From Alkalihalophilus marmarensis DSM 21297 (GTDB taxonomy: Bacteria > Bacillota > Bacilli > Bacillales > Bacillaceae_D): a stretch of DNA of 64,000 nt. Positions 18,532 through 26,759 of this stretch are shown here, piece after piece. The translations under genes and the position numbers were made by a program. The notes beneath the pieces are model-generated. The model was not told the origin of the DNA and did not search any database. It saw only the letters and a program-made list of their open reading frames with translations. Position 1 is the first letter of the stretch. Every line of letters starts with the position of its first letter. The stretch lies in assembly GCF_000474275.2 (NCBI RefSeq), contig NZ_ATAE01000042.1:1-64000 (forward strand), in the 5' to 3' direction.

Positions 18532-19530
18532 TTACTGTAATTCCATTCTTGGGATGAGCTCACCGAAAAATTCATACTGATCATTAGCAAATTGAGTAAA
18601 GTCATCTGCAGAAAGGTGAGAAGCATTCAATCCTCTTTCTGTAGATACTTTTTGGAACTCTTCTGATTCTACCGCGGCTTCAATTGAGGCCTCAAGTTTC
18701 TCTTTTACATCATCCGGCGTTCCTTCTGGTACTACAAATCCACCCCAAGCTGATATCTCTAAATCAATTCCAGACTCAATTAGCGTAGGTACGTCAGGGA
18801 ATGTATCATCTCGTTCAGCACTCATTACTGCAAGAATCTTAAGGTCACCGCTATCAACATTGGCCTTTACTTCAGACGGACTAACTGATACAGCTTCAAT
18901 ATGACCACCTAATAATGCAGCAACTGCAGGAGCCCCTCCATCAAATGGAACATACCTTAACTCTGTCTCAGTTTCTTCAGCTAAACCTGCAGCGGCAACA
19001 TGCCAAATTGAACCTGTACCTGAGTTGCCGACACGAATATCACCAGGGTTTTCCTTTGCGAACTCGATAAATTCTTCGATTGTATCATAAGGTGCGTCAG
19101 CAGGAACTGTGATGGCTGCTGGAATAACAATGACTCTTCCAAGTAAATCAAAATTTGAAGGATCAATATCAGCGAAACCTAGAGCACTTAACATCGCCAT
19201 TTCTACTGGAACATAACCAATTGTGTATCCATCAGGATTTTTACCTTCAACATAGGACATTCCAACGGCTCCAGTACCACCCGTTTTATTTGTTGTTACT
19301 ACTGGAACTCCTAAATCTTGTTCAAGAAAAGATGCTACTGAACGTGAAACCATATCAGATGCCCCGCCAGGAGAATATGGTACAACTAATTCAATTTGAT
19401 TGGTCGGATAATCTGAATTTCCATTTGCAGCTGCTTCACTATTATCGTCATTAGACTCTTGATTTGTTGGTGAACTACAAGCAGCTAACCCTATACAAAC
19501 AGCAATTAATAATACAAACCACTTTTTCAT
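18532..19530 (-). CDS. Tripartite tricarboxylate transporter substrate-binding lipoprotein (TctC)
   Basis: Extracytoplasmic solute receptor of about 332 residues, tethered through lipobox LAACS (Cys about 18). The Bug/TctC fold is seen in IELVVPYSPGGASDMVSR (about 47-64), TGGTGAVG and RVGNSGTGSIWH. The ATG at 19528-19530 has GAGAGG nine bases upstream; the TTG two codons earlier has no better site. It is upstream of tctB and tctA and defines transporter specificity, which cannot be read from the sequence. Confidence 0.92.
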   Translation of the reverse strand: MKKWFVLLIAVCIGLAACSSPTNQESNDDNSEAAANGNSDYPTNQIELVVPYSPGGASDMVSRSVASFLEQDLGVPVVTTNKTGGTGAVGMSYVEGKNPDGYTIGYVPVEMAMLSALGFADIDPSNFDLLGRVIVIPAAITVPADAPYDTIEEFIEFAKENPGDIRVGNSGTGSIWHVAAAGLAEETETELRYVPFDGGAPAVAALLGGHIEAVSVSPSEVKANVDSGDLKILAVMSAERDDTFPDVPTLIESGIDLEISAWGGFVVPEGTPDDVKEKLEASIEAAVESEEFQKVSTERGLNASHLSADDFTQFANDQYEFFGELIPRMELQ

Positions 19531-19567
19531 AAGCAATGACCTCTCCCTTTATCTTGTATTATAGTAC

Positions 19568-20467
19568 TTACACTAATTCATGCTGATATGGCATACCATC
19601 TTGCGCTCCAAGCCTAGTTACAGAAATTCCTGAAGCTTTCACAGCATAGGCAACAGCTTCATTAATGCTGCTCTTTTGGCTAATAGCTACTGCAAATGCG
19701 CCATTAAATGAATCTCCAGCTCCTGTACTGTCAAGTGCTTCAACTGTAACTGCCTCTTTATAATGAAGATCGCTGCCAATATTAAATGTAACTCCTTTTG
19801 AACCTTGGGTGACAATCAACGTTCTTACACCTTTTCTTCTAATCAAATTGAATTTTGCTTCAATTGTAGAATCTGCAGAGTCAGCAAGTACATTTAATTC
19901 ACTTTCATTCGGTGTTAAATAGGTTACTTTCTTAAGCAGCTCGTCACTTAAGTATTGTGCAGGAGCAGGATTTAAAATCACAGGTATCTGGTTTGAATAA
20001 GCAATGTCAACAACAGTCTGCACCACTTCTTTAGGGATTTCTAATTGAGTCAAAACAATGTCAGCGCTTTCAATTATGTTTCGATTCTCCAATACCCACT
20101 CTGTGGTCAGTTCTGCATTGGCTCCTGGATTAACAATAATTGAGTTCTCATTATTCCACCTAGTAATTTGGGCAGTGCCTGTAGGAGCTTTTTGCGTCAT
20201 TTGAATTCCTTCAACTTGTATGCCCTCATCCATTAATACTTTCTTAGCTCGTAAGCCATAGTCATCATCACCTATGCAGCCTATAAATGATACATTACCT
20301 CCGAGCCTCGCTGCACTAATAGCTTGATTAGCACCTTTACCTCCAAATAATTGTCTGAAATCTGTACCTATAACCGTCTCGCCTATTTCTGGAATCCTGC
20401 TTGTTACCATAACTAAATCAACATTAATGCTGCCAACTACAGCTATATTAGGCCTTCTTTTCAACAT
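19568..20467 (-). CDS. PfkB-family sugar kinase, ribokinase-like
   Basis: 299 residues. N-terminal VVGSINVDLV, GGKGANQA (about 43-50) and the C-terminal DSTGAGDSFNGA (about 246-257, catalytic Asp in GAGD) are PfkB signatures. VILNPAP (about 170-176) is also conserved. The overall sequence is closest to ribokinases, but it sits in an operon with a carboxylate transporter and an aldolase. A sugar acid or another pentose-like substrate is therefore equally possible. GGAAA lies eight bases before the ATG. Confidence 0.88.
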   Translation of the reverse strand: MLKRRPNIAVVGSINVDLVMVTSRIPEIGETVIGTDFRQLFGGKGANQAISAARLGGNVSFIGCIGDDDYGLRAKKVLMDEGIQVEGIQMTQKAPTGTAQITRWNNENSIIVNPGANAELTTEWVLENRNIIESADIVLTQLEIPKEVVQTVVDIAYSNQIPVILNPAPAQYLSDELLKKVTYLTPNESELNVLADSADSTIEAKFNLIRRKGVRTLIVTQGSKGVTFNIGSDLHYKEAVTVEALDSTGAGDSFNGAFAVAISQKSSINEAVAYAVKASGISVTRLGAQDGMPYQHELV

Positions 20468-20501
20468 AACAAGTTTCCTTTTCTATTCATAATTAGTCTT
20501 T

Positions 20502-21527
20502 TTAATCCCTCACTTCAACCTTTGGGGATGCACATGAACTTCGTATTTGCAGTTCTGGTTTGATGATGAGTTGTTTTGGCAAATACTCTTCATTCATAAT
20601 TAAGCGATTCTTCAGCAAAATTGCTGCTTCGACCCCAATACGCTTGAGTGGCTGCGTCATTAAAGTTAACGGCGGCTGTAAAAGCTCCCATTGAGAAGCA
20701 TCTCCAAATGTGATGATAGAAATATCATCGGGAATCTTTATGCCTCGGTCGTTGATAGCCTTAATTAACCCGGTTGTCATAGTATTATTACAGCAATAAA
20801 TAGCAGTAGGAGGATTTGGTAAAAGTAACAGTTCCGTTGCTGATTTGTAAGCTTTCTCAGAATCAAATTCTCCTGGCCTAATAAGTGATTCATCTAAAGA
20901 ACATCCTAAATCTTTAATTGCATCTAATGCCCCGTCCAACCGTTCTTTTCCTACAGAGTTTTTAGTAACCCCGTAAATTACACCGATGCGGGAATGCCCT
21001 AATGAAGACAGATATTTAATTGACTCATATGACCCGTAATAATTGTCATCTACAATTAAATCTGTACTGACTCCTTCTACTTTTTTATCTACTAGTAACA
21101 CAGGAATCTTCTGGTTGATGACCGTTTGAACCATCTCTCTATTTCCACCAGTAGGTATTAATACAAGTGCTTCTACTCTTTGCTCCATAATCAGCTGAAG
21201 CAGCTCTCGTTCAGTCGCTTCATCTTCATTGTGGCTCATGAGTAATAAATGACACCCAAGTTCACGAAGCGAGTCCTCAATCGTTTTGGCAATTGACATA
21301 AGATAGGGATTTGAAATATAAGAAACCAACATCCCTACTTTCTTTGTCCTTGATGCTTTCAAGCTTCGTGCAGCTGCATTCACTTGATAATTTAATGCTT
21401 CAATGGCCATCTCTACTTTTTCACGAGTTTCTTTACTAACGTATCCTTTGTTATTTAACACCTTGGATACAGATCCAACTGATACTCCTGCTTTATTTGC
21501 TACATCTTTGATCGTTATGTTCTTCAT
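20502..21527 (-). CDS. LacI-family transcriptional regulator
   Basis: 341 residues. The N-terminal helix-turn-helix ITIKDVANKAGVSVGSVSKV (about 4-23) is followed by the hinge NYQVNAAARSLK, then a periplasmic-binding-like sensor domain. It lies inside the operon it probably controls. Two copies of a near-palindrome AGTGAATCGTTTCA(C/T)T upstream of the first gene, one inside the promoter spacer, fit the operator style of this family. The inducer is unknown, probably a sugar or sugar acid from this pathway. Confidence 0.92.
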   Translation of the reverse strand: MKNITIKDVANKAGVSVGSVSKVLNNKGYVSKETREKVEMAIEALNYQVNAAARSLKASRTKKVGMLVSYISNPYLMSIAKTIEDSLRELGCHLLLMSHNEDEATERELLQLIMEQRVEALVLIPTGGNREMVQTVINQKIPVLLVDKKVEGVSTDLIVDDNYYGSYESIKYLSSLGHSRIGVIYGVTKNSVGKERLDGALDAIKDLGCSLDESLIRPGEFDSEKAYKSATELLLLPNPPTAIYCCNNTMTTGLIKAINDRGIKIPDDISIITFGDASQWELLQPPLTLMTQPLKRIGVEAAILLKNRLIMNEEYLPKQLIIKPELQIRSSCASPKVEVRD

Positions 21528-21544
21528 ATTTCCTCCAAGTTCAT

Positions 21545-21572
21545 AACTATACTATAATCATTCAGTATAGTT
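21545..21572. promoter_or_regulatory. Inverted repeat between the aldolase and LacI genes
   Basis: AACTATACT (21545-21553) and AGTATAGTT (21564-21572) form a 9-bp inverted repeat with a 10-base spacer in the 87-bp gap. It could be a weak hairpin tuning the operon or a binding site. Confidence 0.4.
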
Positions 21573-21614
21573 TAATTATTTCAGATGAACCCGGAATCTT
21601 CCACTAAACACATA

Positions 21615-22532
21615 TTAAAAAATTGAATTAGGCTCTATGAAGTAAGACTGATCTAACTCTTCCAATTTCTTATAAAGCTCTTCCATTTCAGATTCCGTTA
21701 AATCGAGTTGAGGTGCTTTCATATATCCTACGTCTACCCCTCTATTTTTTAAGGCTGCTTTAAAATATGACATATTACTACCGTTTTTAAGTGTTTCACA
21801 ATAGCGGATAGCCATTCTTTGGTACTTCCTAGCTTTTTCTAAATCTTTTTCCAAAAAGGCGTTATAGATCCCGACAAAGGGTTCCGGATACACACAAGAG
21901 ACTCCCGAAACGACTCCTTCGCATCCCATTGCTAAAGCTGCGAGAAATAATCTGTCAGTTCCCGGTACAACAGAAAATGTTTCTTCGTTAATATTTAAAT
22001 ATTCATTCACTCTTAAGAAATCTGGAAAGCTATATTTAATCCCGATAACATTTTCAAAACGATCCGCTACTCGCTGAGCTACTTCGGCATTAAGGTCGTT
22101 TGCTGCACATTGAGGTATATTGTACAAATAAATAGGAAAGTCTCTTGGAACACTGCGGGCAACTTTTACAAAATATTCTTCTAATTCCTTATCACTTGCC
22201 CCAAAAAATACAGGTGTCACAACCCCTATTCCATCTGCACCAGCAGAGTGAGCATGTTGTGCAAGCTCAATCGTTTCCTCTTGAGTATTTCCTCCTACGT
22301 GTATAAAAACATTCACTCGTCCGTTTGCTTGTTTAATTACTCTTTCTGCTACACTCTTCCGTTCTCCCACTGACAGTCGTAGCATTTCTCCTGTAGTTCC
22401 TAAAGGATATAAGCAGTGAACACCTTTTGAAATTAAAAAATCAGTAAGCTCATCAATTTTTGTAAATTCCACTTCACCTTGATCATTAAAAGGTGTAACC
22501 ATTGCTGTTGTGACTCCATATAACTTCTTCAA
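21615..22532 (-). CDS. DapA/N-acetylneuraminate lyase family aldolase or dehydratase
   Basis: 305-residue class I lyase of the DHDPS/NAL family. GTTGEM (pyruvate-binding loop, about 45-50), YNIPQ with the catalytic Tyr, and GIKYSFPD carrying the Schiff-base Lys are visible. Substrates in this family include 2-keto-3-deoxy sugar acids, which would release pyruvate plus a short aldehyde for the kinases downstream. The start is the TTG at 22530-22532, with GGGGTGG six bases upstream. The longer frame has no ribosome binding site and adds an atypical N-terminus. First gene of the operon. Confidence 0.88.
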   Translation of the reverse strand: MKKLYGVTTAMVTPFNDQGEVEFTKIDELTDFLISKGVHCLYPLGTTGEMLRLSVGERKSVAERVIKQANGRVNVFIHVGGNTQEETIELAQHAHSAGADGIGVVTPVFFGASDKELEEYFVKVARSVPRDFPIYLYNIPQCAANDLNAEVAQRVADRFENVIGIKYSFPDFLRVNEYLNINEETFSVVPGTDRLFLAALAMGCEGVVSGVSCVYPEPFVGIYNAFLEKDLEKARKYQRMAIRYCETLKNGSNMSYFKAALKNRGVDVGYMKAPQLDLTESEMEELYKKLEELDQSYFIEPNSIF

Positions 22533-22556
22533 CTTATACCACCCCCAACCAGTAAT

Positions 22557-22572
22557 AGTGAATCGTTTCATT
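22557..22572. promoter_or_regulatory. Second LacI-type operator copy in the operon leader
   Basis: AGTGAATCGTTTCATT, one base different from the copy in the promoter. It lies just upstream of the aldolase ribosome binding site, with centres 76 bp apart, which could allow looping. Confidence 0.6.
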
Positions 22573-22627
22573 AACAATAAGTGAATAAATACGCTTACAA
22601 TTTAAATTATAAGGATTTTTTTCACTT

Positions 22628-22655
22628 AATATAGTGAATCGTTTCACTACGACAA
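22628..22655 (-). promoter_or_regulatory. Operon promoter with a LacI-type operator inside its spacer
   Basis: On the minus strand TTGTCG (22655-22650) and TATATT (22633-22628) are 16 bases apart. The near-palindrome AGTGAATCGTTTCACT (22633-22648) fills that spacer, so repressor binding would exclude polymerase. The -35 matches four of six consensus bases. Confidence 0.65.
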
Positions 22656-22732
22656 GTATAAGCGCACTAATCTTAAATATCAATAACTTTTTAAAATTTT
22701 CTATAAATTATAAAAATTAACCTTTTGTACAC

Positions 22733-22762
22733 ACAAAAAAGAGCCTATCCACAGATCGGCTC
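22733..22762 (-). terminator. Terminator of the copZ-like gene
   Basis: On the minus strand GAGCC (22762-22758) pairs with GGCTC (22745-22741), followed by TTTTTT. The stem is short but the T-run is good. Confidence 0.65.
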
Positions 22763-22970
22763 ATGGTACAATCATATATCCTTTTTCTTCGACCGCTTCG
22801 GCCATCTGCTTAGTGTTAACGCGCGAGGCATCGTAGTCTACACGTGCCGTCTTATCTTCTAAGTGAACATAGGCACGGTCGACGCCATCGAGCCCTTCTA
22901 ACGCTGATTTTACCGTTTCTAAGCAATTTCCGCAGCTCATTTTCTCAATTTGTAAGGTGATACGTTGCAT
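22761..22970 (-). CDS. copZ: Heavy-metal-associated domain protein, copper chaperone CopZ-like
   Basis: 69 residues, a single HMA ferredoxin-like domain. The MSCGNC motif (Cys13 and Cys16) is the Cu(I) site in CopZ-type chaperones, followed by VKSALEGLDGV. It delivers copper to a P1B ATPase in known cases. No copA or csoR lies next to it in this window. The upstream neighbour is a 54-residue unknown protein on the same strand, about 65 bp away. Ribosome binding site GGGAT is modest. Confidence 0.88.
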   Translation of the reverse strand: MQRITLQIEKMSCGNCLETVKSALEGLDGVDRAYVHLEDKTARVDYDASRVNTKQMAEAVEEKGYMIVP

Positions 22971-23036
22971 AGGATCCCTCCGTTATCAAACTAATTAATG
23001 GTTAGTATGTGATGACCTGGGTAACTTATACATTTA

Positions 23037-23201
23037 TTATGCTTCTTCTTGTTTAACAAATGGTCTTAAAACCGCAGCAATCTCTTCGACAAGCTGAGAT
23101 GATGTAAGGTCAGCTTGTTCCGTCCCTTTTTGCTGAACTTGCTGCATGAGATCTTTTAGATGTTGTTCTGTAAACTTTGTCGGATCCTTTAGAGTAGACA
23201 T
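23037..23201 (-). CDS. 54-residue hypothetical protein upstream of copZ
   Basis: Not recognised. It begins MSTLKDPTKF and ends VKQEEA; it is charged, predicted mostly helical, and has no Cys or membrane segment. ATG at 23199-23201 has AAGGAGA nine bases upstream, and codon use is ordinary. Gap to copZ 66 bp, so co-transcription is possible. The good ribosome binding site and intact frame are the reasons to call it. Confidence 0.6.
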   Translation of the reverse strand: MSTLKDPTKFTEQHLKDLMQQVQQKGTEQADLTSSQLVEEIAAVLRPFVKQEEA

Positions 23202-23418
23202 CGCATCGATTCTCCTTAAATGGTTGTTTAATAGATAATAACCGCTCTAGCTAAAATGTAAACCCATATCCATAGAGTTATATGATTATTCATACAATAC
23301 AACATTTTGAGAGTTGATGATGTCTAAAGGTGTCGAGGATAACGTCATTCATATATATTTCAAAAAAATGCCTGGCAAAGTGCTGCGGGGCATAGAGAGA
23401 AGAAGAAGGTCATCCATC

Positions 23419-24186
23419 TCAATAATTATTTGAAAAGAGTTCGATCGTAAAGTCTCCAGTTACATCTGAGTGATGTGTATTTATCCACAGTATTTGCTTC
23501 CTACTTAGACTATATATCAGGTCATTTTCTAAGGTAGGATTGTCTCCTCTAATCCCTCTCCACCAATCCTCTTTAAGTATTTTTACATCCCCAGAATACA
23601 CCATCGCTATTACATCAGCCGTTTGTGACGCAAAAAAAATAATCAAATCATCATAATGATAAGCAATAACATTAATCACAAGGTCATTTACTACCGACTG
23701 ATATTCTCCCACTTCCTCCTTCAATGGTGTTCCTAACCTTTCTTCAACTTGCGAAACATCCATGTATAAATGAAGATCAGCCTCATTATATTGAAAAAAT
23801 AAGTCACCAGCTAAATATGCTACTTTAAATGAATGAGTGTTAGACTGCTCACTTACAATGTTGTCATGCTGTGCTGAGACTTCAGTATCATCATATTTCT
23901 CATTTTTCACATTGTTTGACTGATCTTCTTCTATATTTACTTCTTCGACCACTATTTTGGTTTCTTTTTCTGGTTCAACTTGTTTTGTTTCTATCAATAC
24001 GTCTTCTTCTACTTCATTATCTTTTAGCTCATTTTTGGATAACTCTCTATCTAATTCTTCTTCGATTACTTCGGATATAGCTGGTGCAGATAAGAAAGCA
24101 TTTGATTTACTATAAATATTAATCCAAATAAATCCATTTACAAGAAATAATAGTAGAATAAATAGAATTTTGGATTTTATGTTCAT
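23419..24186 (-). CDS. Membrane-anchored acidic protein of unknown function
   Basis: 255 residues. One N-terminal membrane segment (about 6-25), a Glu/Val/Asp-rich linker (about 40-110), then a globular part from about 120 with FKVAYLAGDLFFQY and a Trp-rich DWWRGIRGDN stretch. I recognise no family. The design, anchor plus acidic spacer plus outer domain, suits a surface sensor or binding protein. It lies 19 bp downstream of the Mrr-like gene on the same strand, so it may be co-transcribed. Confidence 0.65.
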   Translation of the reverse strand: MNIKSKILFILLLFLVNGFIWINIYSKSNAFLSAPAISEVIEEELDRELSKNELKDNEVEEDVLIETKQVEPEKETKIVVEEVNIEEDQSNNVKNEKYDDTEVSAQHDNIVSEQSNTHSFKVAYLAGDLFFQYNEADLHLYMDVSQVEERLGTPLKEEVGEYQSVVNDLVINVIAYHYDDLIIFFASQTADVIAMVYSGDVKILKEDWWRGIRGDNPTLENDLIYSLSRKQILWINTHHSDVTGDFTIELFSNNY

Positions 24187-24205
24187 ATTCTATTCCCCCA
24201 CTTTC

Positions 24206-25471
24206 TTAATCACTCTTCACATACATCTCAGCAAACGTCACCCCGTCAATCAGCAGCACTTCACTCTCTTCGGCAAGCACTTTACAATCCTCGCTAAAAT
24301 CATCTGCAAGCGAGAGCAAAATTTTCTGAACATACTTCCCGTTTTCACGAGGCAGGTGATCGACCATTTGATTCAGCTGCTTCACGCCTGTAGCACCAGT
24401 TATGCCTTTGTGTTTTTTCACTTGGATGTAGTACGTCACTTCCATCACGCTCGGCTCAAATGGGGTATGAAGCGGGACTTCCTTTGTACATTTGAGGTCA
24501 ATATCTCCGCCAAGGCGGTCGTAATGGTTTGCACGTTTAATCGTAAATCCTTTTGCTTCCATAAAGCTTTTGACTACTTTTTCAAAGTCACTTGGCGTGA
24601 GGTTTCTTGCCTCCTCGACCCACTCTTGATACAGCCTTTTCTCGACCTCTTTCATTTTTGCTTGCAGGGGGTGGGCTTGTTTAAGTTCAGTCTTATTGAA
24701 TTCGATCATCAACGTATGTATGGCTTCTTTAAAGCCTTTTTTTCTTACCATATTGACGGGGCTTGAGTAAGCTCGTGATTTCAGGAGGCGCTTAATCACA
24801 GCCGGATACATCGCTTCATAATGTACCACCTGAATACTAGCAGGATCAATATGGATAACGTGGCGGTAATCATTTGTCCCTTTTAAAGGTTCGATAAAGT
24901 CATAACAGCCGAGCCCGTCTTCTCTCGGCTTAGCCTTCATGATCGTAAAATGCTTTGAGTCTGGCTGCTTAGGTACAACGATGTAGTCTCCGGTCTTAAT
25001 ATTGAGCATTCGACTTAGTGTTCCCCACTGTTTTACGGCATCCCACTGTGTAGTTGCTTGCTCGAAAGCTTGAATAAATTGTTCTTTTCCACTCAGCAAG
25101 GACAGACCTTCTGTAAAACTCCACCCCTGTCTCAAACGGCCTTTTTCAATCTCTGCAAATAATGCTTTTTGATCGGTTGGAGACTGCCTGAAAACAAAAC
25201 ATTGCGGAGCGGTATTGAGCTTATTAATTGCTACAAGTTCTCCTGATTCTGTTTCAAGTCTTAATGTTGGAATCACCGCATCTAGATCGACTCCGCCCGT
25301 ATAATCCTCCCAGTATCCCATCTTCAAAAAGGCATCCGGGTGCATAGGTGCACTAAGCACTCTCGCCTCTAGATGGAGAATACTCGCTTGATCATTTCCA
25401 TAACTCAACAAATAGGTAACGTCGTCTCTTTTAGCGATAATTTCACCTGTTGCAACCTGATCTTTAATCAT
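24206..25471 (-). CDS. Mrr-like restriction endonuclease domain protein
   Basis: 421 residues. The C-terminal part (about 285-415) resembles the Mrr catalytic PD-(D/E)XK fold: LTPSDFEKVVKSFMEAKGF, the active-site Asp in GGDIDLKC and QVKKH with the Q-x-K ending. The N-terminal 270 residues are not recognised and may bind a target or nucleotide. ATG at 25469-25471 has GGAGGGGG six bases upstream and overlaps the end of the zinc-finger gene by 8 bp, so the two are translated together. Mrr relatives cut modified DNA; others are housekeeping or solitary genes. Activity is inferred only. Confidence 0.75.
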   Translation of the reverse strand: MIKDQVATGEIIAKRDDVTYLLSYGNDQASILHLEARVLSAPMHPDAFLKMGYWEDYTGGVDLDAVIPTLRLETESGELVAINKLNTAPQCFVFRQSPTDQKALFAEIEKGRLRQGWSFTEGLSLLSGKEQFIQAFEQATTQWDAVKQWGTLSRMLNIKTGDYIVVPKQPDSKHFTIMKAKPREDGLGCYDFIEPLKGTNDYRHVIHIDPASIQVVHYEAMYPAVIKRLLKSRAYSSPVNMVRKKGFKEAIHTLMIEFNKTELKQAHPLQAKMKEVEKRLYQEWVEEARNLTPSDFEKVVKSFMEAKGFTIKRANHYDRLGGDIDLKCTKEVPLHTPFEPSVMEVTYYIQVKKHKGITGATGVKQLNQMVDHLPRENGKYVQKILLSLADDFSEDCKVLAEESEVLLIDGVTFAEMYVKSD

Positions 25472-25622
25472 CTTCGTCCCCCTCCACAATCTTTTCATAG
25501 TAGACGCAGTTTTCACATATCCAGGCCGGGAAGCTATTCAGAATAAGCTCTTTCGGAGTGATTTCAATGTCTTCGGCTGCGTCTTCATACATTTCACTTC
25601 CGCAGTGCGGACATTTCCTCAC
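25464..25622 (-). CDS. YgiT-type zinc-finger small protein overlapping the Mrr-like gene
   Basis: 52 residues starting MRKCPHCGSE, with a second pair in CENCV, giving a CXXC...CXXC zinc site like the N-terminus of MqsA/YgiT antitoxins. Start GTG at 25620-25622 has GGTGGAG about five bases upstream. An ATG seven codons earlier has no clear site. Its stop overlaps the start of the nuclease gene. No DNA-binding HTH follows the zinc finger, so it is not a full MqsA. It may be a small partner or regulator of the nuclease. Confidence 0.72.
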   Translation of the reverse strand: MRKCPHCGSEMYEDAAEDIEITPKELILNSFPAWICENCVYYEKIVEGDEDD

Positions 25623-25767
25623 GCGTTCTCCACCCCTTTTCATTCTTAGGTAACTATTATCTATTTTTGTAATAATACTAGTAATATAATACTAATTAAT
25701 TCCTTTTATTGAAAGGTTAAATCTCAAAATTTTCCTGTTTGATCGTTCTTACTTATATGCTCGCATA

Positions 25768-25806
25768 CCAAAAACTGACCCCTTCGCTTCTAGCAAAGAG
25801 GTCAGT
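25768..25806 (-). terminator. Terminator of the diguanylate cyclase gene
   Basis: ACTGACC (25774-25780) pairs with GGTCAGT (25800-25806) and the stem continues inward with CTT/AAG-like pairs. TTTTTGG follows on the minus strand. Confidence 0.8.
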
Positions 25807-25814
25807 CTATTGTC

Positions 25815-26669
25815 TTATACAGCCGTGCATTCATACACCGAGAGCTGATTTCGTCCATTTTGTTTCGCTTGGTATAGTGCTTTGTCTGCATGATTGATCA
25901 AGTCTTCTTTATCTCCTCCAACATACATTGTGAGGCCGATACTGATGGTGAGCGGTATATGTGTTCCCGCGTATTTAAATGTAGATTTAGCAACCTCGCT
26001 GCATAGCCGTTCAGCGACGATTTTTCCTTCGTCAATGTCTGTATCCTGCATAATGACAGCAAATTCTTCTCCGCCAAACCGAACGTAAGCATCTGAGCTT
26101 CTTACATTTTCTTTAATCACCTGCGATAAATGTTTCAAAGCCTCGTCTCCGCATATATGGCCGTACGTATCATTGACCCGCTTAAAATGATCAACGTCTA
26201 AGATCATAAGAAGCAGCGGCTTATTTACTCGTTCGCTGTGCGGGATTGCCTTTTCTAACAGCAGGTCAAAGTATCTGCGGTTGTATAAGTTTGTTAGCGG
26301 GTCAATCAATGCAAGCTTTTTGACTTGCTCTATCAACTTATTATTCTCCATTCGGAAATAAGCGACAACGAATATGATGGACCAATTGATGAGTGTCGCC
26401 ATCATGCTCACAACGAAATCAGTCTGGGTATTTATAGCACCTGTTATGGTTTCGATTGTATATTTAACGATCGTGAAAAAGAGGGTCGTCGCTATGATGA
26501 GCTTCCACTTCGGGTAAAGAACTAACATGAGTATGATAGGGATTAAAAAGAGGGACCAAATAAAGATATAGGTTTGACCGGTCAACTCATCTAAATAAGC
26601 GTTTAAAAGTATAGGTGCGATTGAAAGTGCTGCAATGATTTGCCAGATGAATATTCTCGAGTGTTTCAC
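25815..26669 (-). CDS. Membrane-bound GGDEF diguanylate cyclase
   Basis: Makes cyclic di-GMP from two GTP. About 284 residues: five or six membrane segments in residues 8-120, then a GGDEF domain (about 125-280). It shows DPLTNLYNRRYF, ILDVDHFKRVND and the active-site variant GGEEF. No EAL domain. The RxxD inhibitory site five residues before GGEEF is absent; SSDAYVRFGGEEF has Ser there. I chose GTG 26667-26669 because GGGGG lies six bases upstream; upstream ATGs overlap that site. Likely affects motility or biofilm. Confidence 0.9.
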   Translation of the reverse strand: MKHSRIFIWQIIAALSIAPILLNAYLDELTGQTYIFIWSLFLIPIILMLVLYPKWKLIIATTLFFTIVKYTIETITGAINTQTDFVVSMMATLINWSIIFVVAYFRMENNKLIEQVKKLALIDPLTNLYNRRYFDLLLEKAIPHSERVNKPLLLMILDVDHFKRVNDTYGHICGDEALKHLSQVIKENVRSSDAYVRFGGEEFAVIMQDTDIDEGKIVAERLCSEVAKSTFKYAGTHIPLTISIGLTMYVGGDKEDLINHADKALYQAKQNGRNQLSVYECTAV

Positions 26670-26759
26670 GGCCATCCCCCTTTTGTTAGAATCCATATAC
26701 CCATTGATACTACAGTTCAAAACTTTTTTACCAGTTACTTTAGACCTATATGATAGTTT

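Noticed and set aside
22633-22648. CcpA cre site at the catabolic operon promoter
   Set aside because: The CG is not at the cre position; the 16-bp near-palindrome fits the local LacI regulator better.
23315-23431. Plus-strand ORF of about 38 codons (MMSKGVEDNV...)
   Set aside because: No ribosome binding site, overlaps the end of a better-supported minus-strand gene.
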